From Ogataea parapolymorpha DL-1 (lineage: Eukaryota > Ascomycota > Pichiomycetes > Pichiales > Pichiaceae): 64,000 nt of DNA. The notes beneath the pieces are model-generated. The model was not told the DNA's origin, searched no databases, and was given only the letters and a program-made list of their open reading frames with translations. The stretch is from positions 558,001 through 622,000 of the forward strand of contig NC_027860.1 in the NCBI RefSeq assembly GCF_000187245.1, written 5' to 3'. Of the stretch, positions 31,437 to 40,847 are shown piece by piece. Within the stretch, counting starts at the first letter, position 1. Each line of letters starts with the position of its first letter. The position numbers and the translations under genes are program-made.

Positions 31437-33930
31437 ATGAAGCTGGATATTAAGGTACGTTCAATTTAATGTCGCTCTATTACTGACAACCTGAAAGAAA
31501 CTTTCAAGTACCAGGTCAGATCGAGTGAAGGGCATCGATTTTCATCCTACAGAGCCTTGGGTTTTGACAACTCTTTACAGCGGAAAAATAGAAATCTGGT
31601 CCTATGAAACCGGATCTGTCGTCAAAGCAATTGATGTTACCAATGTCCCCGTTAGAGCAGGTAAATTCGTCGCCCGCAAAAATTGGGTTGTCGTTGGATC
31701 TGACGATTTTCAGATTAGAGTTTACAACTATAATACTGGTGAACGCGTTGCTCAATTCGAAGCTCATCCTGACTACATTAGGTCCATTGCAATCCACCCC
31801 ACTAGATCGTACGTTTTGACTTCATCGGACGATTACACTGTCAAGCTCTGGAACTGGGACAATAATTGGAAATTGGAGCAAATTTTTGAAGGACACCAGC
31901 ATTATGTGATGTCTGTCGCTTTCAATCCAAAAGATTCTAACACTTTTGCGTCTGCTTGTCTGGATAAAACTGTGAAAATCTGGTCTCTTGGATCTAGGGT
32001 TCCAAATTTTACACTTCTTGCGCCCGAATCAAAAGGTTTCAACTATGTTGATTACTATCCACATGGAGACAAGCCTTATTTGATCACTTCTTCTGATGAT
32101 AAGTCGGTTAAGGTTTGGGATTACCAAACAAAGTCCTGTGTTGCAACATTGGAGGGGCACTCTTCTAATGTGTCGTTTGCAGTTTTTCATTCCGAATTGC
32201 CTTTGATCATCTCTGGATCCGAAGATGCTTCTATCAAAATCTGGAATTCAAATACCTATAAATTAGAAAAGTCGCTGAATTATTCGATGGAGAGAGCATG
32301 GTGTGTGGCAACAAAGAAAGGTTCAAGTCTGATGGCTGTAGGTTTCGACACTGGACACGTTGTCGTCAAATTGGGGGATGATAAGCCTTTATTATCCATG
32401 GACCCTATGGGCAAAATCGTTTACTCGAAACATACTGATATATACAATTCGGTGATCAAGGCTTCTGATGCGCAATTAGGAGATGGAGAAATTTTGCCCT
32501 TGACTCACAAAGAGCTAGGAAGTATTGAAATATTTCCAAGTACATTGAAACATTCTCCAAATGGAAGGTTTGTCACGGTTACTGGGGACAACGAGTACAT
32601 TATTTACACTGCACTGGCATGGAGGAATAAGATGTATGGTCCAGCTTTAGATTTCGTTTGGGCGCAGGATTCTAATTATTATGCTATCAGAGAATCGGCA
32701 TCCTCAGTCAAAATATACAAAAACTTCAAAGAGAAAACAAGTGGCCAAATCGATTTGATCTATGCCGCTGATAAGCTCTTTGGTGGAACTTTATTGACTG
32801 TTAAATCCGATGGGTTCGTGTCGCTGTACAATTGGGACACGGGTGACTTGGTTAGAAGAATTGATGTTGAAGCGGAAGATGTTGTCTGGTCAGAAAATGG
32901 TGAATTGATGCTTATTGTCTCGAGCGAAACTGCTTATGCACTTAGGTTCGACAAAGACGTCTTTCAAGAACACTTGAATAACGGAACAATTGATCCACAG
33001 GAGGGATGCGAGGATTGCTTTGAGGTTCTTTACGATGTTCAGGATCAAATAGTGAGCGGTCAATGGGTGGGTGATGTGTTCATTTACACCTCATCTTCGA
33101 ATAGGCTGAACTATCTTGTTGGAGGTTCGATCAACAACTTGGCTCACTTTGATAAAACAATGTATTTGTTGGGATATTTACCGAGAGACAATAAGGTTTA
33201 TGTTGCTGACAAAGACATCAACATCTTATCTTATTATTTGTCACTGTCTGTCTTAGAATTCCAGACAGTTGTTTTGCGCGGCGACCTTGATCAGGCAGAT
33301 GAGTTGATGGCGAATATCGACCCTAAAGACATCCCAAAGATTGCCAGATTTTTAGAACAACAGGGTTTCAAAGAAAAAGCACTAGAACTTACAAATGATT
33401 CTGAGCAGAAATTTGAGCTAGCGATTGAAACACTGAATCTCACTCTTGCGCAAGAAATTGCGGAGCAAGACAACAGTCCTCACAAGTGGAAAAAGCTGGG
33501 GGATATTGCCATGGCGAATTGGAATCTCAAGTTAGCTAAAGAAGCTTTCATCAGATGTAATGACTATGCATCACTTTTACTTCTTTACACCTCAGTCAAT
33601 GATGTTGCTGGCCTGAAGAAATTGAGCGACGAGTGTGTTATCGCTGGGAAATTCAACTTAGCATTTTCTTCTGCATGGGCTGCATCGGACCTGTCCACTT
33701 GTTCTGAGATTCTTCTCAAGACGGACAGGCCTGCAGAGGCTGCTTTGTTGAGCAAAGCCTATGAAAAAAATAATACGACTATTGATGATAAACTATCTCA
33801 ATGGAAACTCTATTTGAATGGAATAGGGAAAGAGAGACTTAGCTCAAGACTGCTTGATATGAAGCAGAACAAAAGTGAAGCAGCGGCTGAAAAAACAGAG
33901 GAAACCCTCATTGATTTAGAAGAAGAGTAA
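31437..33930 (+). CDS. SEC27: Coatomer beta'-subunit Sec27 (two exons)
   Basis: The gene is join(31437..31454, 31498..33930). Exon 1 encodes MKLDIK, the invariant N-terminus of beta'-COP, and exon 2 resumes KLSSTRSDRVKGIDFHPTEP in frame. Without splicing the frame ends at a TAA a few codons later. The N-terminal 300 residues form WD40 repeats (for example KLWNWD, VKIWSLG, VKVWDYQ), followed by the second propeller and the alpha-solenoid (about 560-790) and an acidic C-terminus. Sec27 is part of the COPI coat for Golgi-to-ER retrograde transport and binds dilysine signals. The exon-2 acceptor is AAG, which is unusual; the reading frame and protein conservation support it. Confidence 0.93.
31455..31497 (+). 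other. SEC27 intron, 43 nt
   Basis: Donor GTACGT (31455-31460), branch-point-like TACTGAC (31481-31487) and acceptor AAG (ending 31497), 11 nt after the branch A. The nearby CAG at 31512-31514 would shift the frame relative to the conserved protein. This is the shortest intron in the window and has a non-canonical AAG end. Confidence 0.7.
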
Positions 33931-34122
33931 AGTGGTGAATCAGTCGGTGTTTAAAGAAATGAGTGCATTTGAGGAATAATATACATGACAATAAATTAGG
34001 TAGTATAGTGCGATGTTCGATGCCTCGTCTCTTGAGCATATGCGTAGCCGACAACCAACCGTTCGTTGATTGGAGTTATTTGAATGTGTAAATTTGAAGG
34101 TTGATCAAAACGGAGCCTATTA

Positions 34123-35115
34123 TTATGCGGCTCGAAAAACTTGTTTTTTATCGACGAAATTGTCAACCTTATCCAAGCAAACAAAATAGCATTCCTTGGA
34201 TTCTGGCCTGCATGCCTTTGGTTTAAAACGGATGACTTTGCGGAAGACATGCGTAAGCCTTTTTTCAAGGAATTTATCGTCTTTACCAGTAAAAAACTTA
34301 AACACAGAATTGCCACCCTTTTTCAATAAATCTATGGATGTTATAAGGGCAGCGTCACATAAGTCCATTGACATGGCATGGTCTCTGAACGATAAACCTG
34401 AAGTATTAGCCATCCTTATATATGGCATGTTAGTAGTCTGATTTGCAAATCCTCCTATTTGAGGAAAGGGAACGTACATATCACTTAAAATCACATCCAC
34501 AGGTCTGTATAACTCATCGTAGTAGACATTTTGCAATGAGTGCTCCTGTTCGGTTTTTTCAAGTTTGCTTAATTCAGACTCTGAATCTATGACTGACGTA
34601 GCTTGTATTTCGAAGGCCGTTTGATTACTGATCACCTCAATTGGCTGAAATTTCTGTTTCAATTTCTCCATCTCAACAACTTTGAAGTGTTCCTTTATGT
34701 TTTCATGGGTCTTCTTACTCAAAATATTTGCTTGCATAGAAGACGATCCATTAGGAGGTTGATATACGAGCAGATCCACCCCAAGAATGTTTGAACCTTT
34801 CCGACAGCGCTCCAGGGCAACTTGACTCCATGCTCCTGGAGCCGCACCGAGATCGAGTATGTTGGAAATCCGTTCTTGGGAAAATATTCCAAATTTCTCA
34901 TCAATTTGAAGTAGCTTAAACGCGGCTCTTGACTTGTAATCGTAATGTTTTGCGTCGCGCGTGTACAAATCGGTCCGTTGTCTTTGAATCCATCTGTGAG
35001 AAGAACCTGATTTCTTTGAGTACCTTCTCGTCAGCCAAATAAACAGCATTGATTCCTTATGAGTATACATCCTGTGGGTGACTTTGGTGCCCACCGAAGG
35101 CAGCACCATAATCAT
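34123..35115 (-). CDS. MRM2: Mitochondrial 21S rRNA 2'-O-methyltransferase (FtsJ/RrmJ family)
   Basis: The frame encodes 330 residues from the first ATG; the ATG at 35047-35049 (MLFIWLTRRYSKK, giving 308 residues) produces a better mitochondrial presequence and may be the true start. The RrmJ fold is clear: SRAAFKL (first catalytic Lys), ILDLGAAPGAW (SAM binding), VILSDMY (catalytic Asp), SVFKFFTG (second Lys) and KECYFVC (Glu), so the K-D-K-E tetrad is complete. Mrm2 methylates a uridine in the peptidyl-transferase centre of the mitochondrial large-subunit rRNA. An insertion of about 50 residues before VILSDMY, rich in Glu/Ser, is longer than in bacterial RrmJ. It is divergent from RPL1 across 210 bp. 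Confidence 0.92.
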   Translation of the reverse strand: MIMVLPSVGTKVTHRMYTHKESMLFIWLTRRYSKKSGSSHRWIQRQRTDLYTRDAKHYDYKSRAAFKLLQIDEKFGIFSQERISNILDLGAAPGAWSQVALERCRKGSNILGVDLLVYQPPNGSSSMQANILSKKTHENIKEHFKVVEMEKLKQKFQPIEVISNQTAFEIQATSVIDSESELSKLEKTEQEHSLQNVYYDELYRPVDVILSDMYVPFPQIGGFANQTTNMPYIRMANTSGLSFRDHAMSMDLCDAALITSIDLLKKGGNSVFKFFTGKDDKFLEKRLTHVFRKVIRFKPKACRPESKECYFVCLDKVDNFVDKKQVFRAA

Positions 35116-35181
35116 ATTTCATATAAATTACTTCAAACCACCGAAACATACACAGCCTTGACAATCATAAAGGCTTTTACA

Positions 35182-35193
35182 TATCACGTGATA
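35182..35193. promoter_or_regulatory. Cbf1-type palindrome TATCACGTGATA in the MRM2/RPL1 promoter
   Basis: This perfect 12-bp palindrome contains the E-box CACGTG in the RTCACGTG context preferred by Cbf1. It lies 133 bp upstream of RPL1 and 67 bp upstream of the first MRM2 ATG. Binding is inferred. Confidence 0.5.
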
Positions 35194-35325
35194 AAAGCAA
35201 AAGTTTGTAACCCTCAAGATGAAAGAAAAAAAAATTGAGCTAGAATAAATTTTCATCTTACTATTGTCGATCAGACCGAAGCAGAACGGTATTACCTATT
35301 AGTAGGGAGACAGTAAATAAGCAAG

Positions 35326-35979
35326 ATGTCTAAAGTCAGCGCTACCCAAGTGAGAGAGAATGTCAAGGAGATCCTTAAGTTCTCCAACGAGACCAAGAAG
35401 AGAAACTTTTTGGAGACTGTTGAGTTACAGGTTGGTCTCAAAAATTATGACCCGCAGAGAGACAAGCGTTTCTCTGGTACTTTGAAACTACCACAAGTGC
35501 CAAGACCAAACATGACCATTTGTATATTTGGTGATGCTTTCGATGTTGACAGAGCTAAGTCGCTTGGTGTTGATGCTATGTCTGTTGATGACTTGAAGAA
35601 GTTGAACAAGAACAAGAAGTTGATCAAGAAGCTGGCCAAAAAGTACAATGCTTTCATTGCTTCTGAAGTTTTGATCAAACAAGTGCCAAGACTGTTGGGT
35701 CCTCAGCTGTCCAAGGCTGGTAAGTTCCCAACTCCAGTCTCCCACAACGACGACTTGTATTCCAAGGTTACTGATGTGAAGTCCACTATCAAATTCCAGT
35801 TGAAGAAGGTTTTGTGCCTGGCTGTTGCTGTTGGTCACGTTGAGATGGAGGAGGATGTTCTTGTTACTCAAATCATGATGGCCATCAATTTCTTGGTCTC
35901 CTTATTGAAGAAGAACTGGCAAAACGTTGGCTCACTTGTCATCAAGTCCTCTATGGGTCCTTCTTTCAGACTTTATTAA
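35326..35979 (+). CDS. RPL1: 60S ribosomal protein uL1 (L10a)
   Basis: The 217-residue product is a full-length eukaryotic uL1, with the N-terminal motif [19 protein letters not shown], the [18 protein letters not shown] segment and the C-terminal [11 protein letters not shown] end. uL1 forms the mobile L1 stalk that moves deacylated tRNA out of the E site. Codon bias is strong, as expected, and CTG codons fall on conserved leucines (for example [11 protein letters not shown]), showing that CTG is read as Leu. No intron is needed for a complete protein. Confidence 0.97.
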   Translation: MSKVSATQVRENVKEILKFSNETKKRNFLETVELQVGLKNYDPQRDKRFSGTLKLPQVPRPNMTICIFGDAFDVDRAKSLGVDAMSVDDLKKLNKNKKLIKKLAKKYNAFIASEVLIKQVPRLLGPQLSKAGKFPTPVSHNDDLYSKVTDVKSTIKFQLKKVLCLAVAVGHVEMEEDVLVTQIMMAINFLVSLLKKNWQNVGSLVIKSSMGPSFRLY

Positions 35980-36149
35980 CTCTAGTATAATTTTAATAAA
36001 GTAACTCTCAAGGCTCGAGAAAGATCATGTTCGAACTGCTCTAAATCAAATTTTTGTAGAAAAGTCAGCTCAGCTTTGATTTAAATTTACATCGACCTCT
36101 GCAAGCTTTCAAATTGCGCTGTATAAGCAGCCAAAGGCACTATAATATA

Positions 36150-37901
36150 ATGTCAGAATCCGAAACAGACATTTCTGTTGAGTTTCTTGAGGAGAAAACC
36201 GTGAGCAATGAGCATCATGTTATCAGTCTAGACAGTGATGAGGATTCTGCTGAGGTAAAAGCCAAACATGAGACATTCAGATTGAAGCAAAATACCTCAA
36301 AACGCGGATTGGAGGAAATTCCTATTGATGCAGAAGAACATGGACTGAAGAAACCGACATTGCGCTCTTCGACTGAAGGTGGGCAAGATATACCGAGATT
36401 TCAGTCTCCGATCAGACTCATCTCCAACGATCCATACTGCAGGGTGTTTCCACCATCATCTGACAGGCATACTGTTACTTTGTTTGATTTGGTGGGATCC
36501 AGAATACTCGAACACAGTTACCAATTTAATATGCTCATAGACTGTGAATTTTTGCTACCTTTCTTCAAAGCGGATCCCTTGAATTTTGAGCTTACTCTCA
36601 TTGGGGTGCAATCCAATATTGCAGTTGAAGAGATTCACCGTCTTCAATATCGAATAAAAACAGTTGATGTGTCTACCAAATTGCCCAAATGGGGAACTCA
36701 TCATTCGAAAGTGATGATCAACTTTTTTCATGATGATACATGTCAAATCGTCATCCATACCATGAATCTTACTCACACGGATTATCTAGCTCAAACTCAA
36801 ATGTGCTGGATATCTCCAAGATTAAGGAAGTTAAATTCTCGTGCTGACACACATGATAAAAAAGAGACTCTTGATCCAATCTACGATGTTGGCATTATTT
36901 TCAAAAGAGACTTTTTACAATACCTCTACACATACGAAAACTCTGTGGTGTCTTCATTAGCTGTAAAGTTGAAAGCATTTGATTTCTCTCCCATTGACGT
37001 AGCCTTTGTTGGTTCAAGCCCGGGACGTTATGAATTCAACTTGAACGACCGCACAAAAACAAATTTAGATTCCGTACGTGACAGACCGCTGTATGGTTAT
37101 GGGAGGTTACGCCAAGTCCTGGACCGATATAAGCTGACTACCCCAAATGACGCAAAACTTATAATGCAAGTATCGTCGATAAGTGCACCGCTAGATAACA
37201 AGCATACAAACATTGGCACACACGTTTTGTCAAGTATTGTGGAAGGATCGCAGGTAATCGTCAAGCAGCCAAACCATAAATTTGGAGGCGAAACTGGGGT
37301 TGAAATAAATATTATCTGGCCAACAGAGAAGGAGATTATGAATGCACATTATGGCCACATATCAGGACATGCAGTGATGTTCAAGTCAAAAGCAAGCAAC
37401 GGTTGGTACGCTTATGAGAATCAAGCTAAATTCCTTAGATCATTCTTTTACAGATGGTCTTCCAAATCAGCTTCTCAATCTATTGCCGGAAGGAGTAATT
37501 TATCGCCGCATGTCAAATCTTACTGTGTGACCAAAAATGACTTTGAGACATTAGAGTGGTTCCTTTTAACGTCAGCTAATCTTTCGAAACAAGCATGGGG
37601 GGCACCTGACCGTGGATATGGAGCGACTTTTCAAAGTAAATCGCAGACCAAACATGTCTACACAGTGAAATCTTTTGAGGCAGGTGTTCTTATCGTCCCT
37701 GCATGCATAAAGACAAAATACAAGATAAAGAAACCTTTTGCGCTGACCCCGGTACAAGGAACAGACTTCTATGAAGGTGTGAATGATGGCAATGTACACT
37801 ATCCGATCAGACTACCTTATGACACTCCTTTAAAAAAGTACTCTGACAATGATCGTCCATGGACGACAGAAAAATTGGAGGAGATTTACAACACAAGCTA
37901 G
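36150..37901 (+). CDS. TDP1: Tyrosyl-DNA phosphodiesterase 1
   Basis: The 583-residue protein (ATG at 36150; the frame is open 12 codons further upstream without an ATG) carries the two HxK motifs of the phospholipase-D superfamily branch: HHSKVMINFFHDD (about 184-196) and SPHVKSYC (about 452-459), followed by SANLSKQAWG. The two active-site His/Lys pairs are present. Tdp1 removes topoisomerase I peptides from DNA 3' ends and other 3' blocks. The N-terminal 90 residues are acidic and probably disordered, with HVISLDSDEDSAEV resembling a SUMO-interacting motif. It converges on the next gene with 50 bp between stops. Confidence 0.93.
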   Translation: MSESETDISVEFLEEKTVSNEHHVISLDSDEDSAEVKAKHETFRLKQNTSKRGLEEIPIDAEEHGLKKPTLRSSTEGGQDIPRFQSPIRLISNDPYCRVFPPSSDRHTVTLFDLVGSRILEHSYQFNMLIDCEFLLPFFKADPLNFELTLIGVQSNIAVEEIHRLQYRIKTVDVSTKLPKWGTHHSKVMINFFHDDTCQIVIHTMNLTHTDYLAQTQMCWISPRLRKLNSRADTHDKKETLDPIYDVGIIFKRDFLQYLYTYENSVVSSLAVKLKAFDFSPIDVAFVGSSPGRYEFNLNDRTKTNLDSVRDRPLYGYGRLRQVLDRYKLTTPNDAKLIMQVSSISAPLDNKHTNIGTHVLSSIVEGSQVIVKQPNHKFGGETGVEINIIWPTEKEIMNAHYGHISGHAVMFKSKASNGWYAYENQAKFLRSFFYRWSSKSASQSIAGRSNLSPHVKSYCVTKNDFETLEWFLLTSANLSKQAWGAPDRGYGATFQSKSQTKHVYTVKSFEAGVLIVPACIKTKYKIKKPFALTPVQGTDFYEGVNDGNVHYPIRLPYDTPLKKYSDNDRPWTTEKLEEIYNTS

Positions 37902-37951
37902 GTAATCAATCGTTTATTGGTCTATATCAGAATCTATCATGATTCGAGCCT

Positions 37952-38521
37952 TTAAATTTTTGTGGCCGCTGTGGTACAAAGACCGAGGATTGACGACATG
38001 CAACAGCTGAGACAGGTCGTAAAAATATTTCCCGAGCTGAGATCTAGATCGCAGCAATATATGGAAAAATAATACTCATGGCACTCGCTCTCTTCTCGTT
38101 GATATCCTGGTTTCTTGGGTGAGGTAGAATTAACGAAAGCTGTTGTAGGCTCTTCAGTAGATTGAGGTTGCACGTTATGAACCAATCGGTCGCTGTTATT
38201 CTTGGTAGGCTGAGAAGTCTCTCTCTGCTCTTCATTTTGAGTTACCGTAGTGTCCACCTCTGGTTCTGAGGTCGTTTCACGATCTTGCAAATCAGCTACA
38301 TCAGTGATTGTTGCCTGAGGTGAAATATCAAGTTCATTACGTTTTTCATCATCATATTGAACAGTCGCAGCGTTATTTTTGCCTGATCTATCTTTCAGAG
38401 AATTTGGCGAGGTTGACTCACTCAAGTGGGACCTTGCATCAGCAAAGTACGCCGATTCAGAATCTGTGATTATAGAAGCTGATGATGCTGCTATGGGTAT
38501 AGAATTTGCAGGTGCAGACAT
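37952..38521 (-). CDS. Unrecognised Ser/Thr/Glu-rich protein with a Cys-rich C-terminus
   Basis: The 189-residue product is not recognised. Residues 1-145 are polar, low-complexity and probably disordered (rich in Ser, Thr, Glu, Asn and Gln). The last 45 residues differ: YYFSIYCCDLDL followed by a moderately hydrophobic run with six cysteines in total, including the pairs CC and SCC, ending AATKI. The tail could be a palmitoylated membrane anchor or a small Cys-rich module. No intron is obvious, but a splice near the tail cannot be excluded. It is convergent with TDP1 and divergent from LSG1 across 207 bp. Confidence 0.6.
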   Translation of the reverse strand: MSAPANSIPIAASSASIITDSESAYFADARSHLSESTSPNSLKDRSGKNNAATVQYDDEKRNELDISPQATITDVADLQDRETTSEPEVDTTVTQNEEQRETSQPTKNNSDRLVHNVQPQSTEEPTTAFVNSTSPKKPGYQREESECHEYYFSIYCCDLDLSSGNIFTTCLSCCMSSILGLCTTAATKI

Positions 38522-38728
38522 AGCAAAAAGTACTTACTGTCGAAATGCCTAATTTTGTCAACTCGAGACACCGAAGTACGAAGATCATTTTTAGCTATTC
38601 ATATTGCAGGGTACGCCTCAAATATGTAACCAGCCACGATGGTGGCTAGTTCACAAAATTTTTTTTAATTTTTTTATGGCAAAGCAGCTGCTACCTTTGA
38701 CTGTTATTAAGAATCAAATTGTTCTGCG

Positions 38729-40801
38729 ATGCCACCGAAGACGGAACCAAGAAAATGGAAGCCTCCCAAGGGCCCAAAAAATACACCTCACAAAAACAAG
38801 AATACCATTGGTTTGGGAAGAAGCATCAAGAATTTCAAAAACCAGGAAAATAAAGTGTACTATCTGCCTGACGGAGAAATGCGGTTCACCACAGACAAAC
38901 ATGAAGATGACTGGGTCAAACTACGTTCGGTCACACAAGAAAATGCTCTTGATGAATTCTTGAATACAGCAGCTTTGGCAGACAAAGACTTTTCTGCTGA
39001 GAGATCTACAGGAATCAAAATTGTAAGTGTCAATAATCAGACTGTGGATAGTGGCAACTACAATCCTTATTTGCTTACTACCGAGGAAGAAATTAAAAAG
39101 TTTCATGTTCAAAGAGAGCATATTTCCGAGTTGCGGGTGCCGAGACGTCCTAGATGGGATAAATCGATGACCAAGCATGAGCTCGAAAGATTGGAAAGCG
39201 AAGCTTTTCTTGAGTGGCGGCGTAACCTTGCCCTGTTGCAGCAAAATCATGATCTATTGCTTACGCCATTCGAGAGAAATATCTTGGTTTGGAAACAACT
39301 GTGGAGAGTGGTAGAAAGGTCCGATTTGGTTGTTCAGATCGTGGATGCAAGAAATCCCCTGCTTTTCCGTTCTGAAGACCTGGAAAATTACGTTAAGGAA
39401 ACTAATCCTTTAAAACGAAATTTGTTGTTGGTCAACAAAGCTGATCTACTAACTTATGGCCAAAGGTTGGAGTGGGCTCGTTATTTCAAAGCACATAATA
39501 TCAAGTACACATTTTTCAGTGCATACCTCGCAAACGAGGATCTTCAGAGAGAAAAGGAAAAACTTGAGCAACGACAAATAGAAATAGAGCAGGAAATTGA
39601 GGTTCGCGATAATGTGCTTTCTGAAGAATTGGATTCGGACCTGTCCGGTGAATCCGATTTGGATGACGAAGAAAAACAAGAAATGGAGACACTCAAACAA
39701 GAATTGAAATCGATGGAGGAAAAATTACAAGGATACAGCTTACAAAACTCCACAGAGGCTGGAGATGAGGAAGATACAAACGAGATGACACGAATCATAA
39801 CGGTACAGGAGTTGGAAGATCTGTGTCTCAGAGTTGCTCCGGAACCATTGACTGAGCCGCCTGAAGGTCAACCTAGACGCCTTCAAATTGGGTTAGTTGG
39901 GTACCCTAACGTAGGTAAGTCGTCGACTATCAATGCTTTGGTAGGCTCTAAACGAGTGTCGGTGTCTTCGACCCCCGGGAAAACAAAGCATTTCCAAACG
40001 ATTTTGCTTTCTGACAAAGTAATCCTATGTGATTGTCCAGGTTTAGTTTTCCCTAACTTTGCATACACCAATGCAGATCTGGTTTGCAATGGTATACTTC
40101 CTATAGATCAACTTCGTGAGTACACAGGGCCTATGCAGCTGGTTGCCAAACGAATTCCGAAGTATTTCCTAGAAGCTGTTTACGGTATCACCATTGACAC
40201 CCTACCTATTGAGGAGGGAGGAACGGGAATACCAAATGCTCATGAGGTCCTGAATGCTTTTGCCAGAGCGAGGGGATTCATGACGCAAGGATATGGTTCA
40301 GCTGATGAAAGTCGCGCAGCAAGATATATTCTTAAAGATTATGCCTCAGGGAAGCTCTTATTTGTTGAGCCTCCCCCAAATGAAGATGGTTCGAGAAAGG
40401 ACGATGAAAGTTCACGAAAATTCAATGAAGGCTTATACACTGTTTACAATTTACCCGAGCAAAGAAGACAACAAATCCTGAATGCCATGAAAGATAAGAA
40501 CATTGATTTCCAAGATTTTAATTTGGCCACAGATTTGCACAAATTAACGTTCTCTTCACACCTCTCTGCTAATGATGCAATAACTGGAAACAAGCATGCT
40601 CGTACTCATGGCGGTAAGCAAGCTGCTTTGGTCAGCTCTGCTGCCGAACTCGACAATGAATTTTTCAAAATGAATGAGGTGAAAGGAAGTTTTCAGTCAC
40701 CATTTCACACCAAGGACGGAAGTCTCAGAGGTGATAAGAAACACAACAAGGCTAACAAAAAAAAGGCTAAGAAACTTCGAAAAGCGACAGTCGCTGCGTA
40801 A
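38729..40801 (+). CDS. LSG1: Large-subunit GTPase Lsg1 (circularly permuted GTPase)
   Basis: The 690-residue protein has GTPase motifs in the permuted order typical of the YlqF/Lsg1 family: DARNP (206-210) and NKAD (236-239) come before the P-loop GYPNVGKSS (about 391-399) and DCPG (about 434-437). Lsg1 is cytoplasmic and releases the export adapter Nmd3 from pre-60S subunits. An acidic coiled-coil insertion (about 270-340) separates the motif blocks, and the C-terminus is Lys-rich. The start lies at a conserved N-terminal basic segment. It converges on PEP7 with 46 bp between stops. Confidence 0.96.
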   Translation: MPPKTEPRKWKPPKGPKNTPHKNKNTIGLGRSIKNFKNQENKVYYLPDGEMRFTTDKHEDDWVKLRSVTQENALDEFLNTAALADKDFSAERSTGIKIVSVNNQTVDSGNYNPYLLTTEEEIKKFHVQREHISELRVPRRPRWDKSMTKHELERLESEAFLEWRRNLALLQQNHDLLLTPFERNILVWKQLWRVVERSDLVVQIVDARNPLLFRSEDLENYVKETNPLKRNLLLVNKADLLTYGQRLEWARYFKAHNIKYTFFSAYLANEDLQREKEKLEQRQIEIEQEIEVRDNVLSEELDSDLSGESDLDDEEKQEMETLKQELKSMEEKLQGYSLQNSTEAGDEEDTNEMTRIITVQELEDLCLRVAPEPLTEPPEGQPRRLQIGLVGYPNVGKSSTINALVGSKRVSVSSTPGKTKHFQTILLSDKVILCDCPGLVFPNFAYTNADLVCNGILPIDQLREYTGPMQLVAKRIPKYFLEAVYGITIDTLPIEEGGTGIPNAHEVLNAFARARGFMTQGYGSADESRAARYILKDYASGKLLFVEPPPNEDGSRKDDESSRKFNEGLYTVYNLPEQRRQQILNAMKDKNIDFQDFNLATDLHKLTFSSHLSANDAITGNKHARTHGGKQAALVSSAAELDNEFFKMNEVKGSFQSPFHTKDGSLRGDKKHNKANKKKAKKLRKATVAA

Positions 40802-40847
40802 CATCGTCTCTATCAATACTTAGAAAATTATTCTACAGAGAAGTAAT

